Positions 8,943 through 17,735 of a stretch of 64,000 nt of DNA are shown piece by piece. Made by a program: the position numbers and the translations under genes. Within the stretch, counting starts at the first letter, position 1, and each line of letters begins with the position of its first letter. The notes beneath the pieces were generated by a model. It saw only the letters and a list, made by a program, of their open reading frames with translations, did not search any database and was not told the origin of the DNA. This DNA comes from Candidatus Gastranaerophilales bacterium (GTDB lineage Bacteria > Cyanobacteriota > Vampirovibrionia > Gastranaerophilales > Gastranaerophilaceae), in NCBI GenBank assembly GCA_944323255.1, contig CALURU010000010.1, positions 24,185 to 88,184 of the forward strand. Direction: 5' to 3'.

Positions 8943-9056
8943 TTATCCCTGTCTTTGTTTGTGTTTAGGGTTTTCACATATAACGGCAACTCTGCCTTTT
9001 CTTTTAATAACCTTGCATTTATCACACATAGGTTTTACTGATGATCTTGTTTTCAT
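8943..9056 (-). CDS. rpmJ: 50S ribosomal protein L36
   Basis: 37 residues, the standard size. The protein begins [20 protein letters not shown] and ends [10 protein letters not shown], with the zinc ligands C-x2-C, C and H of the zinc-containing form. It lies between infA and rpsM, its usual place. GGAAAA precedes the start by a few bases. Confidence 0.96.
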   Translation of the reverse strand: MKTRSSVKPMCDKCKVIKRKGRVAVICENPKHKQRQG

Positions 9057-9175
9057 TGTTTTTTCCTTTACTTATTATGTTATTATTAATTCTTATTTGT
9101 TTATACCGGAAGTGCCGCCACTTTGAGCATTCAACGCTTCTACCTTTACACCGGACTGCACCCTACTCACATATA

Positions 9176-9391
9176 CTACTTTAATCTGAAGGTAATTCTG
9201 CCTTTGGTCAAATCATAAGGTGTCATTTCTACTTTTACTCTGTCACCAGGCAATATTCTTATGAAATTTTTTCTAATTTTACCTGAGATATGAGCCAGAA
9301 TTTCATGCCCGTTTTCGAGTTTTACTCTGAACATTGCATTTGGCATGGATTCAAGAATCGTACCTTCTATTTCTATTACGTCTTTTGCCAT
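9176..9391 (-). CDS. infA: Translation initiation factor IF-1
   Basis: 71 residues from the ATG that begins [14 protein letters not shown], the universal IF-1 start, with GAGGAA seven bases upstream; an earlier in-frame ATG would add 12 unconserved residues. The whole protein is one S1/OB domain ending [14 protein letters not shown]-1 binds the 30S A site during initiation. It is the first gene of this cluster; secY, adk and map do not precede it here. Confidence 0.96.
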   Translation of the reverse strand: MAKDVIEIEGTILESMPNAMFRVKLENGHEILAHISGKIRKNFIRILPGDRVKVEMTPYDLTKGRITFRLK

Positions 9392-9735
9392 ATATTCCTC
9401 AATTTTTCGGCTGTCAAATGATACCACAGGGCGGCATCTTAATATTATAATATTTGCTAAAATTCTGAATGCAAGCAGTTTTATTATATTTTAACCATAT
9501 TTGTAAAGTTTTATTAACGATTGTTTTTATTTTATTAAGTATCAATCGCTTCTTTATAACATTCTGCAAACTCACTAATTTTACAAATGTTCAGATTTTA
9601 ACACGATATCTAAATATTATAAAATTAAAAAAACATACAAATTAGAAATTTTCCTTTATATTTCTTAATTTTTATATTTAATATCATTGCTTTCGTGATA
9701 CAATGAACCAAGTAAGTATTTTGAAAGGGATTTTT
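9392..9735. other. Gene-free divergent promoter region, infA / ychF
   Basis: Very AT-rich, with no reading frame of note. On the minus strand TTGCAT (9469-9474), a 16-base spacer and TATTAT (9447-9452) make a plausible infA promoter. On the plus strand GATACAAT near 9694-9701 could be the -10 of ychF, with only a weak -35. Confidence 0.5.
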
Positions 9736-10833
9736 ATGCTAAGAGCCGGAATTGTAGGACTCCCTAATGTGGGAAAATCAACATTGTTTAATGCACTTAC
9801 TGCGACAAAAAATGCACAGAGTGCAAATTATCCGTTTTGTACAATAGAACCAAATGTCGGAGTTGTTATCGTTCCTGATGAAAGATTGCAGATTCTTTCT
9901 GATTTATGCAAATCAAAAGAAATAATACCTACAGTTATTGAATTTGTTGATATTGCAGGACTTGTTAAGGGTGCAAGTCAGGGTGAAGGTTTAGGCAACC
10001 AGTTTTTGCATAACATTAGAGAAGTTGACGCAATAATTCAGGTTGTAAGATGCTTTGATGATGAGAATACAATACACGTTTCCGGTAAAGTTGACCCGAT
10101 TTCCGATATAGAAATTATTAATACAGAACTTGCTCTTGCGGATTTAGCCTCTGTTGAGAGAAGAATGCAGAGAATCTCCAAGCAGGCTAAAGGCGGAGAT
10201 AAAGAGGCTGTTCTTGAAGAAGGCGCATTGAAAAAGCTCAACGAACTTCTTCAGACAGGAACTTTTATAAATCTAAAAGATCATTTTACAGAAGATGAGA
10301 TAAATGTTATAAAACCGCTAAACTTAATGTCAGTAAAGCCGGTAATTTATTGCGCAAATGTTTCGGAATTTGATTTAAAAGAAGGAAATAATTATACAAA
10401 ATTAGTTGAAGAATATGCATCTAGGCACGGAGCACAGACTGTAATTATTTGTGCAAGGATTGAAGAAGAGCTTGTAGAACTCGGAGAAGAAGGCGCTAAG
10501 GAGTATTTGGAAGAACTCGGAGTAAAAGACAGCGGTATTAATAAAATGATTAAATCTGTTTATGATCTCTTAAACTTAATTACATTTATAACTGCAGGAG
10601 AAAAAGAAGTTCACGCCTGGACAATAACAAGAGGAACTAAAGCCCCGCAGGCTGCAGGTGTAATTCATACGGATTTTGAAAAGGGATTTATAAGGGCAGA
10701 AGTCACGGCTTACAATGATTTTGTTGCAAACGGCTCTTACGCTGCCTGCAAAGATAAAGGTGTTACGAGACTGGAAGGAAAGGACTATATAATGCAGGAC
10801 GGAGATATTGTTCATTTCCGCTTTGCAGTTTAG
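9736..10833 (+). CDS. ychF: Ribosome-binding ATPase YchF
   Basis: 365 residues from the ATG giving MLRAGIVGLPNVGKSTLFNA, the family start, with GAAAGGG upstream; an in-frame ATG 33 bases earlier lacks support. The P-loop is GLPNVGKST, the switch region DIAGLVKGASQGEGLGNQF, and a TGS domain forms the C-terminus (ITAGEKEVHAWTITRGTKAP). YchF/OLA1 proteins hydrolyse ATP rather than GTP, bind ribosomes and respond to oxidative stress. Confidence 0.96.
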   Translation: MLRAGIVGLPNVGKSTLFNALTATKNAQSANYPFCTIEPNVGVVIVPDERLQILSDLCKSKEIIPTVIEFVDIAGLVKGASQGEGLGNQFLHNIREVDAIIQVVRCFDDENTIHVSGKVDPISDIEIINTELALADLASVERRMQRISKQAKGGDKEAVLEEGALKKLNELLQTGTFINLKDHFTEDEINVIKPLNLMSVKPVIYCANVSEFDLKEGNNYTKLVEEYASRHGAQTVIICARIEEELVELGEEGAKEYLEELGVKDSGINKMIKSVYDLLNLITFITAGEKEVHAWTITRGTKAPQAAGVIHTDFEKGFIRAEVTAYNDFVANGSYAACKDKGVTRLEGKDYIMQDGDIVHFRFAV

Positions 10834-10842
10834 TATTACAAA

Positions 10843-11520
10843 ATGCAAATTGATACTTCAAAAAATTCTATTAATTTTGGCTGGAACAAAACTACACATT
10901 TACAAATGACAATGCTCGGGCTTAAAGATTGCAGCAGACTTGATAATATTACTAAACGACAAATAGCAAGATACACTCAAATGCCGGATTTCGCAAAGTC
11001 TGAACTAGGTTATCATAACAATACGCATTTTTATTTTCCCAACTCCAGAAAAAAAAGCTTTGGTCCAAACAGCGATCAATTGAATGCATACAATCAGTTT
11101 AAAGAACACCTCGTCTCATCAATAATGGCAAAAGATGATACAAAATTTTTAAGACATGCCGGGTTTGCACTTCACTATCTTCAGGATATGACTGTACCTT
11201 TACATACAGAAAAAGGTAACTTTCTGCAAAAAATTATCAAGTATAATACCCATAAAAATTTTGAATATAAATCTAAATACAGTGCACTTGCAAATTCCGA
11301 AAAGCTTGGCAGAAATTATAAGAATGAAAGAATCCATTTCACAACACTTCTTGATTTATTTAAAGATACTGCTGCTTTTTCACAGAAACCCGAATTTAAA
11401 ATTACTAATTTTAATAAAAAAAAGTGGTATTCAATTCAGCAAGAGTGTTTTAATCGTGGAGTGAATACCACACGGGAGTTTTTCGAGAAATTATTATCAA
11501 TAAGACAAAATATTCTTTAA
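10843..11520 (+). CDS. Zinc-dependent phospholipase C-like protein
   Basis: 225 residues. The pattern H19, H62, H105, H111-x3-D115, H121, H137 and E141 (FALHYLQDMTVPLHTE, then NTHKNFEY) matches the metal-ligand layout of the zinc-dependent phospholipase C / S1-P1 nuclease fold. The usual N-terminal mature Trp may be W14. There is no signal peptide; instead the N-terminus carries the lineage-like MQI...INFG motif. It starts ten bases after ychF and may be co-transcribed. Substrate unknown; lipid hydrolysis is inferred. Confidence 0.65.
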   Translation: MQIDTSKNSINFGWNKTTHLQMTMLGLKDCSRLDNITKRQIARYTQMPDFAKSELGYHNNTHFYFPNSRKKSFGPNSDQLNAYNQFKEHLVSSIMAKDDTKFLRHAGFALHYLQDMTVPLHTEKGNFLQKIIKYNTHKNFEYKSKYSALANSEKLGRNYKNERIHFTTLLDLFKDTAAFSQKPEFKITNFNKKKWYSIQQECFNRGVNTTREFFEKLLSIRQNIL

Positions 11521-11525
11521 TGGGT

Positions 11526-11807
11526 TTAAAGGAATCTGGCAGAATTAATTACCCAGCCATCAGAGCGAAAATGTGCATAATTGTTTTTGCCCTTGTATTT
11601 TTCTCCTTCCGGGCTGGACTTTAACCAGTTTTCCAAAATTTTCAAAGCTTTGTAAAACAGCTCATATCCGTATTTTTCAATAAGTGAACCATATTGCTTA
11701 GGAGTCAGTATAACCAGTTCTATGTCTGGAAGTGATATTTTAATATTATTATCATATTTTGGTCGTCCGCCCAATTTTCCATTTTCTACACTTGAAGCTC
11801 CGCTCAT
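11526..11807 (-). CDS. Small phage/mobile-element protein (replication-protein-like tail)
   Basis: 93 residues. After GKLGGRPKYD there is LTPKQYGSLIEKYG, then KALKILENWLKSSP and YAHFRSDGWVI. This order (L-T-x-x-x-Y-x-x-L-x-x-x-Y-G, a helix, a Y-x-x-H/N segment and an aromatic end) is familiar from small domains at the ends of phage and plasmid replication or helper proteins. No catalytic motif is present. Its start overlaps the stop of the upstream Cys-rich gene by four bases, so the two are one operon divergent from the repressor. Confidence 0.5.
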   Translation of the reverse strand: MSGASSVENGKLGGRPKYDNNIKISLPDIELVILTPKQYGSLIEKYGYELFYKALKILENWLKSSPEGEKYKGKNNYAHFRSDGWVINSARFL

Positions 11808-12013
11808 TCTTCCTCCTCCTTTGGCACACCCTGTTTTCTTACCAGTTCAATTACTGTTTCCTTCATTTTGCATGTATTATTTGTTCGAAAAAAATATATT
11901 TTATACAAATTACACTTTGAGCACCTACAGCCAAGTTTATAACAATCTATTGCAGTGGGTGTCCAATTTTTTGACAATGTTTCACTACATGATACATTAT
12001 ACTTGTAATCCAT
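11804..12013 (-). CDS. Small cysteine-rich protein, first gene of an operon divergent from a repressor
   Basis: 69 residues. The segment CYKLGCRCSKCNLYKIYF contains four Cys in 11 residues, and a fifth follows in NTCKMKE, which suggests a small metal-binding knuckle. The C-terminus is a helix ending in acidic residues. AGGAGGT lies upstream of the ATG. I do not recognise the family; position and partner suggest a small DNA-binding or anti-repressor protein. Confidence 0.55.
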   Translation of the reverse strand: MDYKYNVSCSETLSKNWTPTAIDCYKLGCRCSKCNLYKIYFFRTNNTCKMKETVIELVRKQGVPKEEEE

Positions 12014-12042
12014 TTTTACGAACTTCTACCTCCTATCTAAAC

Positions 12043-12130
12043 GTTGACATATTCAAAAATATATGATTAAATATCAATTAATAGTTGACATTTCGTACTC
12101 AATTGTAAGATAATATGATACAGATGTCAA
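12043..12130. promoter_or_regulatory. Divergent promoters with repeated TTGACAT elements
   Basis: GTTGACAT occurs at 12043-12050 and 12084-12091, and the inverted form ATGTCAA at 12124-12130. The second is a -35 for the repressor (spacer 18, GATAAT at 12109-12114). On the other strand TTGATA (12072-12077) and GATAT-like -10 (12049-12054) could serve the small operon. The three copies could be repressor operators, or the first two could be tandem promoters. Confidence 0.5.
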
Positions 12131-12157
12131 GTACTAATTTATAAATTTGGTGAAACG

Positions 12158-12766
12158 ATGAAAATTGGTGAATTAATAACATTAATATCAAAACAAACAG
12201 GGCAAAGTGTTAATCAATCGTTGTTGGCAGAGAGCCTGGGGCTTACCAGACAAACAATCAGCAACAGAATTAAAAACGAAAGCGAAGTAACCGTAAGCGA
12301 ATTACAGCGTGTTGAAGAATTTTTTAAAATCAATGTATTTAACTCTGTTTCAGATGTTACCTTTATTGATTACTACAATGATGTATTTGCAAGCTGCGGG
12401 AGCGGAAGTATTGTGTTTTCAACAGAAAAAACAAAGTTACCGATTCCTGTATCAATGATAAATGGATATTCTAAAAATAAACTATACTCAATGATAAACG
12501 CCTCCGGTAACAGTATGTCACCAACAATAGACAACGGGGACAAACTTATTGTAGAACACTGGAGCGGCAATCAAATTCAGGATAACAAGATTTACGTTTT
12601 CTGCTACAACAGCGAATTTTTTGTTAAAAGATTATGTAAAAATTTAGATGAGATTATTATTAAATCAGATAATCCTGAATATAGAATCCGGACAATCAGC
12701 GGAAAATCGATTGCAGAACTTATTCTTATCGGGAAAATTGTCGCAACAGTTAAACAGTTAGGTTAA
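12158..12766 (+). CDS. LexA/CI-like repressor with S24 peptidase domain
   Basis: 202 residues. An N-terminal HTH (about 18-45, SLLAESLGLTRQTISNRI) is followed by an S24 self-cleaving domain: the nucleophile Ser119 in SGNSMSPTIDNGDKLI and the general base Lys157 in EFFVKRL. The expected cleavage site lies near the ASCGSG segment (79-84). This is the build of phage CI and HdiR-type repressors that are inactivated by RecA during DNA damage. It is divergent from two small genes across an operator-like region. No phage structural genes are nearby. Confidence 0.85.
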   Translation: MKIGELITLISKQTGQSVNQSLLAESLGLTRQTISNRIKNESEVTVSELQRVEEFFKINVFNSVSDVTFIDYYNDVFASCGSGSIVFSTEKTKLPIPVSMINGYSKNKLYSMINASGNSMSPTIDNGDKLIVEHWSGNQIQDNKIYVFCYNSEFFVKRLCKNLDEIIIKSDNPEYRIRTISGKSIAELILIGKIVATVKQLG

Positions 12767-12799
12767 ATAAAATATTCTGCTTTTTAATATAACTTAGGT

Positions 12800-13762
12800 T
12801 TAATCTATATTTTTTGCCTGCTGTCTTTCTCTTGCGATTTTTTGTAAATTCTGGTACAATTCATCTTTTTCAAGAGCATTTCTGATATTTTTTTCTTTTC
12901 TGATATAGCATCCACTGTTAATTTTGTTATATTCGTTGTACGTAAAGTTTTCTGCAAGAATAGCATCTTTTTCAAGTTTGTTTATAGCCCAGTCAATTAT
13001 ATCTCCATCTTGTTTGTATTTTTTTAAATCTTCAAATAGCACTCTATTATTTTTTGCTTCAAAGGAATTTTGTTTTATTGTTCCCCAGTGTTTTTCAGAA
13101 ACTTTTCTAATTTTTTGCCACATTTGTTTAACATTTTCTTCCATTGGCTTGAAATTTTTGTTGAACTCATTGATATCTTGCCTGCGCAAAGCATCACACA
13201 ACTTATTCAGCCAGTCTGCATCAGGAGATTCATCCAGGGTAAGCATTTTATAATTTGATTTTTTAATCAAATCTATTATAAATTCTTTTCTATCATTTAT
13301 GGACTCTGTAATAAGATAGTTTTGCACTTCTTCCTGAAGTCCCTGTGTTCTAAGCATATTACATATTTGCATAAAGTGTTGAAATTCGTGTCTCATACTA
13401 CTTATTATTTCATTTTTTGGAGTTCGGAGTTTTTCATTTGCCTGAATAACATTATCAAGATACGCATAAGAATAGTCCGCTCTTTCAGAATCACTTACCT
13501 GTACAAGCGGCGGAAGAATTTCGTTTGGAATATCAAGCTTTTTTGCAATATATTTATAAGCCTCTTTTTCTAGCTGCTTACGAGTTCTTATTTTATGAAA
13601 ATGAGTTAATTCACCTTCACTCATCTTTAACTTATAACTAAGTCCGGTAATGTAATTTCTTATTATTTTCTTATCTCTTTCAGAAATTTCTTTTAGAGAC
13701 TTTTGAGACTGAACAGATTGAAAAGAAGTATTATTTATAATTTTTATCGGATAGATTTTCAT
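12800..13762 (-). CDS. HExxH-containing putative zinc metallopeptidase, lineage-specific N-terminus
   Basis: 320 residues. H125-E126-F127-Q128-H129 in SMRHEFQHFMQ is a zincin-type HExxH, followed by a helix; the third ligand could be an Asp or Glu further on but is not assignable by eye. The rest is helical and rich in charged residues. The N-terminus MKIYPIKIINNTSFQS carries the short M-K-I...S-F motif seen in several proteins of this window, and there is no classical signal peptide. Peptidase activity is inferred from the motif only. Confidence 0.5.
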   Translation of the reverse strand: MKIYPIKIINNTSFQSVQSQKSLKEISERDKKIIRNYITGLSYKLKMSEGELTHFHKIRTRKQLEKEAYKYIAKKLDIPNEILPPLVQVSDSERADYSYAYLDNVIQANEKLRTPKNEIISSMRHEFQHFMQICNMLRTQGLQEEVQNYLITESINDRKEFIIDLIKKSNYKMLTLDESPDADWLNKLCDALRRQDINEFNKNFKPMEENVKQMWQKIRKVSEKHWGTIKQNSFEAKNNRVLFEDLKKYKQDGDIIDWAINKLEKDAILAENFTYNEYNKINSGCYIRKEKNIRNALEKDELYQNLQKIARERQQAKNID

Positions 13763-13851
13763 ATTTGTTTAACCTTTCATATATGTATAAGTAAGCTAAA
13801 AATAAAATTTGCCAATACTTCTCCCTTAACAATAAAATCTCCTTGCATTGT

Positions 13852-13880
13852 TTGACATTATACGAATTTTGAAGTTAAAT
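13852..13880 (+). promoter_or_regulatory. trkA promoter, apparently leaderless
   Basis: TTGACA (13852-13857), a 17-base spacer and TTAAAT (13875-13880). The -10 ends six bases before the trkA ATG at 13887, and no Shine-Dalgarno sequence is present. Confidence 0.6.
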
Positions 13881-13886
13881 ACAGCT

Positions 13887-15230
13887 ATGAAGATAATAAT
13901 TTTTGGTGCTAATGAGTTAGGCTCAATGATTGCTTCAGAGCTTTACACCTCAAACGATATTACCGTAATAGATGATGAACATAATAGGGCTGATGCTTTT
14001 AATAAACTTGATGTCGGTTTTATTTCAGGAAATGCCTCTAATATAGAAGTCTTAAAACAAGCCTCAATAAAATCAGCAGATGTTTTCATCGCCTGCACAT
14101 CTTCGGATGAATTAAACATAGTTGCCTGTCTTACGGCAAAACGAATCAGTACGGTAAGAACCATATGTTTTGTCCGGAAGGAAGAGTACAAATATTCACT
14201 CGGTCTGGCAAAAGATGCAGAATACAACTGCGATTTTTATATCGACAATGTAATCTGGCCGGAAGAACTTTTAACTCAGGAAATCTTCAGAATTATTACC
14301 GTAGCAAAAGCTTTGGATGTAGAGCATTTCGCTGATGGCAGGGCTAGGCTGCTGGAATATAAGATTGCAAAAAAGTCCATTCTTGTAAATCAAATGGTTA
14401 AAAATTGTAATTTCCCTAAAGACACAGTTATCGTAGGTATAACAAGAAATGGAGAATTGTTTATTCCCGATGGCGAAACTGTTCTTCATGAAGACGACAA
14501 AGTTATCTTTATGGGCTTATCAAATTCTCTTGATATTCTGGCAGGGAAATTTTTCCACGAGAAAGAGTTTGTAAAAAACGTTACAATTATCGGCGGCGGA
14601 AACGTAGGATTGAAGCTGGCAAAAAATCTTGAAGATTTAAAATTAAAATTAAAAATTGTAGAAAAAGATCCTGCCAGATGCGAATATTTATCACAGGTTT
14701 TAAACAACACTTTAATAATTAACGGAGACGGAACAGATCTGGAATTATTAAATGAGGAAGATATTGCTCTTTCTGATGTTGTTGTAAGCGTTACCAACAA
14801 TGATGAAAAGAATCTTCTATGTTCTCTTCTGGTCAAACATATGGGTGCCGGACGTGTTATCTCAAGAGTTTCAAAGAGCACAAATGTTGAATTATTTGAA
14901 CGGGTCGGAATTGACATTGCTATTTCAACCAGAACCGCATCTTTGAAAGAGATAAAAAACAGTATTCAGGAAACAAATATCGGGATTCTGGCTACCGTGG
15001 AACAGGGTAAAGGTGAAGTTCTGGTAATAGAAATTCCAGAGAATTATCAAACAAAGAAGATTATGGATTTAAGGCTTCCGGCAAAAGCCATTGTAGGTGT
15101 TATCCAGCGCAGAAAAAGAATAATTATTCCTAACGGCGCAACACAGGTTATGAGCGGGGATAACTTGATAATATTTACTACAAGTGAGAATGCAAAAATT
15201 ATAAGAGAATTTTTTGAGGAAATTGAATGA
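13887..15230 (+). CDS. trkA: Trk potassium uptake regulatory subunit TrkA
   Basis: 447 residues from the ATG giving MKIIIFGANELGSMIA; an earlier in-frame ATG would lie inside the promoter. It is a double-RCK protein: two Rossmann domains (glycine motifs FGANELG near residue 6 and IGGGNVGLKLAKNL near residue 233), each followed by a TrkA-C domain. The first glycine motif lacks the usual G-x-G-x-x-G, with Ala and Asn in its place, so nucleotide binding may rest mainly on the second. TrkA gates the TrkH channel in response to NAD(H) or ATP. It overlaps trkH by an ATGA. Confidence 0.93.
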   Translation: MKIIIFGANELGSMIASELYTSNDITVIDDEHNRADAFNKLDVGFISGNASNIEVLKQASIKSADVFIACTSSDELNIVACLTAKRISTVRTICFVRKEEYKYSLGLAKDAEYNCDFYIDNVIWPEELLTQEIFRIITVAKALDVEHFADGRARLLEYKIAKKSILVNQMVKNCNFPKDTVIVGITRNGELFIPDGETVLHEDDKVIFMGLSNSLDILAGKFFHEKEFVKNVTIIGGGNVGLKLAKNLEDLKLKLKIVEKDPARCEYLSQVLNNTLIINGDGTDLELLNEEDIALSDVVVSVTNNDEKNLLCSLLVKHMGAGRVISRVSKSTNVELFERVGIDIAISTRTASLKEIKNSIQETNIGILATVEQGKGEVLVIEIPENYQTKKIMDLRLPAKAIVGVIQRRKRIIIPNGATQVMSGDNLIIFTTSENAKIIREFFEEIE

Positions 15231-16687
15231 GATTAAGTTATCTGGCATATTCATTCAGTCTTACAATAATGTATTTCAGCCTTGTGTTGCTACTTCCGAT
15301 TCCAGTTGCAATAAGTTTTCATGAAATACATGCAATTTTCCCTTTTTTAATAACCGCAGCATTTGCACTAATGATATCCGTTACTATAAAAAAACTCGTA
15401 AGCGGAATCTCAGAAATAAAATCCATAAATGATATTAAAAAATCAGAAGGCTTGTGCGTAGTTACATTTTCGTGGATTTTTGCTTCAATCTTAGCCGCAA
15501 TGCCATATTTATTTTTCGGCATCAAACCAATTGATGCTTTATTTGAAGCAACTTCAGGAATTACAGCAACAGGTGCTACAGTTTTCCAACATTTTAACTA
15601 TCCTCATGCATTATTTTTCTGGCGTTCATTCACCCAATGGTTGGGCGGCATGGGAATTATCGTGTTATTCATCGCAATTCTTCCGCAATTTGCAATAGCC
15701 GGACGTCAAATGTTTTTTGCAGAAGCTCCCGGACCTACAGAAGATAAATTTACCCCCAGAATAAAAAATACTGCAGCAGCTTTGTGGAAAATTTATGCCG
15801 GTTTAACAATTATTGATTTTTTCCTGTTGAAAATATACGGCATGAGCTGGTTTGACTCCGTGTGCTATGCCTTTTCTTCCATATCGGGCGGCGGTCTGTC
15901 TCCATCAAGTGACAGCATGATAGGGTATTCATTCCCTATATTGTGGATTACAACTTTCTTTATGTTTTTTGCAGGCTCCAGCTTTAACCTGCAATACAAA
16001 GCCTGGATAAGATTAAATCCGCTGGTTCTGTTTAAAAATGAAGAGTTTAGAGCTTATTTTAACGTTATCTTAATTGTCGGAATACTATTATCTGTATCAT
16101 TGTTCTTTAATATGAATTATGATTTTGTAAGCAGTATAACCCACGCATTTTTCAATATCTCTGCACTTGTATCTTCAACAGGATACTGCAGCGCTGATTA
16201 TACACAATGGGATTACACAAGCAAACTTTTAATCTTTGCAATTATGCTTTTCGGAAGCTGCGCAAGTTCTGCAGGCGGCGGTATTAAAGTTATAAGATGG
16301 CTTTTAATATTTAAGATTATGAAAACAGAAATGACAAAAATTCTTCATCCGAAAGCCGTTTGCAACATAAAAATCGGCAGTTATTCCGTTTCAAAAGAAA
16401 TCATAGACCAAACTTTAATGTTTGTCGCTTTTTATTTTGCAATACTTGCTTTTTCTGCATTTATAATTGCTATAATAGAACAAAACACCACTATTGGACT
16501 AACCGGAGCAGTGAGTGCTATAGGAAATATCGGACCCGGTTTCGGTAAAATAGGACCTTTAGGGAGTTTTGAGCCTCTGCACTGGAGCACAAAATTTATT
16601 CTTATTTTTGATATGCTGATTGGCAGACTTGAACTTATTCCATTTTTAGTCCTGTTCCAAAAAGATTTCTGGGTTCTAAAAAAATAA
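15227..16687 (+). CDS. trkH: Trk potassium uptake channel subunit TrkH
   Basis: 486 residues, polytopic inner-membrane protein. All four pore loops of the selectivity filter are visible: ATSGITATGATV (about 104-115), FSSISGGGLSP (about 216-226), ISALVSSTGYC (about 310-320) and VSAIGNIGPGFG (about 425-436). The start overlaps the trkA stop (ATGA), so the two subunits are translationally coupled. The stop codon abuts that of the convergent small secreted protein. Confidence 0.95.
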   Translation: MRLSYLAYSFSLTIMYFSLVLLLPIPVAISFHEIHAIFPFLITAAFALMISVTIKKLVSGISEIKSINDIKKSEGLCVVTFSWIFASILAAMPYLFFGIKPIDALFEATSGITATGATVFQHFNYPHALFFWRSFTQWLGGMGIIVLFIAILPQFAIAGRQMFFAEAPGPTEDKFTPRIKNTAAALWKIYAGLTIIDFFLLKIYGMSWFDSVCYAFSSISGGGLSPSSDSMIGYSFPILWITTFFMFFAGSSFNLQYKAWIRLNPLVLFKNEEFRAYFNVILIVGILLSVSLFFNMNYDFVSSITHAFFNISALVSSTGYCSADYTQWDYTSKLLIFAIMLFGSCASSAGGGIKVIRWLLIFKIMKTEMTKILHPKAVCNIKIGSYSVSKEIIDQTLMFVAFYFAILAFSAFIIAIIEQNTTIGLTGAVSAIGNIGPGFGKIGPLGSFEPLHWSTKFILIFDMLIGRLELIPFLVLFQKDFWVLKK

Positions 16688-17011
16688 TTATCTCGGTCTG
16701 CGATAAAGAGGACCTTTGTAGGTTTTGCCGTCTAATTCGATATTAACGGGAGCAATCGTTCGCTTTTCGGTTGAAAACCGTCTTAAATTACCTGATATGT
16801 CATAAAAATACAGTTCTTCCGCAGGAAGTTTATTTCCTAAAGCATCCTCCTTCATTGCATTACCATCCATATCATAAGCCTCTAAATCATCTCCGTTTTT
16901 GGTAAAAGTACCTATACGGAATCCGTCTTTATCATATATCTTTACTGTTATAGCTGATACAGATAAAGAAGTCATTAAAAATAAAAGCATTATCACACAG
17001 AATTTTTCCAT
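16688..17011 (-). CDS. Small secreted protein of unknown function
   Basis: 107 residues. The first 20 form a signal peptide (MEKFCVIMLLFLMTSLSVSA, probable cleavage after SVSA). The mature part is beta-rich and repeats a D-x-D/N-G theme (YDKDGFRIGTF, AYDMDGNAM, FYDISGNLRRF), like short hairpin repeats. The tail is basic (PLYRRPR). No family is recognised. It is convergent with trkH and ends directly beside it. Confidence 0.6.
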   Translation of the reverse strand: MEKFCVIMLLFLMTSLSVSAITVKIYDKDGFRIGTFTKNGDDLEAYDMDGNAMKEDALGNKLPAEELYFYDISGNLRRFSTEKRTIAPVNIELDGKTYKGPLYRRPR

Positions 17012-17085
17012 ACTATTATTATAACGCCATTATTCGGATTTTGTTCATTTTTGTGATAAAATGTTAATTACGGAGAGGTACAGAT

Positions 17086-17712
17086 ATGTCAATAAGAAAA
17101 GTTGTAAAGTATGGAGAATCTTCATTGAGACAACCGTCCAGGGAAGTTCATAAAGTTTCACAGAAAATTAAAAATCTTGTAGTTGATTTACTTGATACAA
17201 TGTATGCACAAAACGGGGTCGGGCTTGCAGCTCCGCAAATAGGGGAAAATTACAGAGTCTTTGTAATAGATACCTCTACGGGAAATGAGCCGTTAAATCC
17301 GATGGTATTTATTAACCCTAAAATTATAAAAAAATCCGGAGCAGTAATAAGCCACGAAGGCTGTTTAAGTTTTCCGGAAGCATTTACTGATGTAAAAAGA
17401 TATGCAAACGTTATGATAAAAGCTATGGACAGAAACGGTCGTTCTTTTGTTCTGGAAGCAAAAGACGGAAGTCTTCTTGCAAGAGCCATACAACATGAGT
17501 TTGATCATCTTGACGGGATTTTATTTATTGATCACGTTATCAACAGATTTGAAGCGGAAGAAATGCTCAAAAAATGTAATCTGCCTGATATTCAGGTCGA
17601 CAAAATCCTAGATGAGCCTGAGCTTGATGAAAAGATTGAAGTTTTGATGAAAGAAAAGATTGAAAAAGAAAAGAAAGCCCAAGAGGAAAAAGAGCTTAAA
17701 GAAGAGTCATAA
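17086..17712 (+). CDS. def: Peptide deformylase
   Basis: 208 residues. All three motifs are present: GVGLAAPQIG (44-53), EGCLS (91-95, Cys is a metal ligand) and HEFDH (137-141). The enzyme removes the formyl group from nascent proteins using Fe or Zn. The last ~35 residues are a charged, Lys/Glu-rich extension beyond the usual catalytic core, which may sit on the ribosome. GGAGAG precedes the ATG. fmt follows after 23 bases, the classic def-fmt pair. Confidence 0.96.
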   Translation: MSIRKVVKYGESSLRQPSREVHKVSQKIKNLVVDLLDTMYAQNGVGLAAPQIGENYRVFVIDTSTGNEPLNPMVFINPKIIKKSGAVISHEGCLSFPEAFTDVKRYANVMIKAMDRNGRSFVLEAKDGSLLARAIQHEFDHLDGILFIDHVINRFEAEEMLKKCNLPDIQVDKILDEPELDEKIEVLMKEKIEKEKKAQEEKELKEES

Positions 17713-17735
17713 AATAAAAAGGTAAGGTAAAGATT

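Noticed and set aside
13462..13573. Plus-strand frames inside the HExxH gene and other long genes
   Set aside because: They are shadows of the real minus-strand frames, lack RBS and show no protein-like composition.
16688..17011. Calcium-binding repeats in the small secreted protein
   Set aside because: The D-x-D/N-G pieces lack the 12-residue EF-hand or nonapeptide spacing, so only beta-hairpin repeats are claimed.
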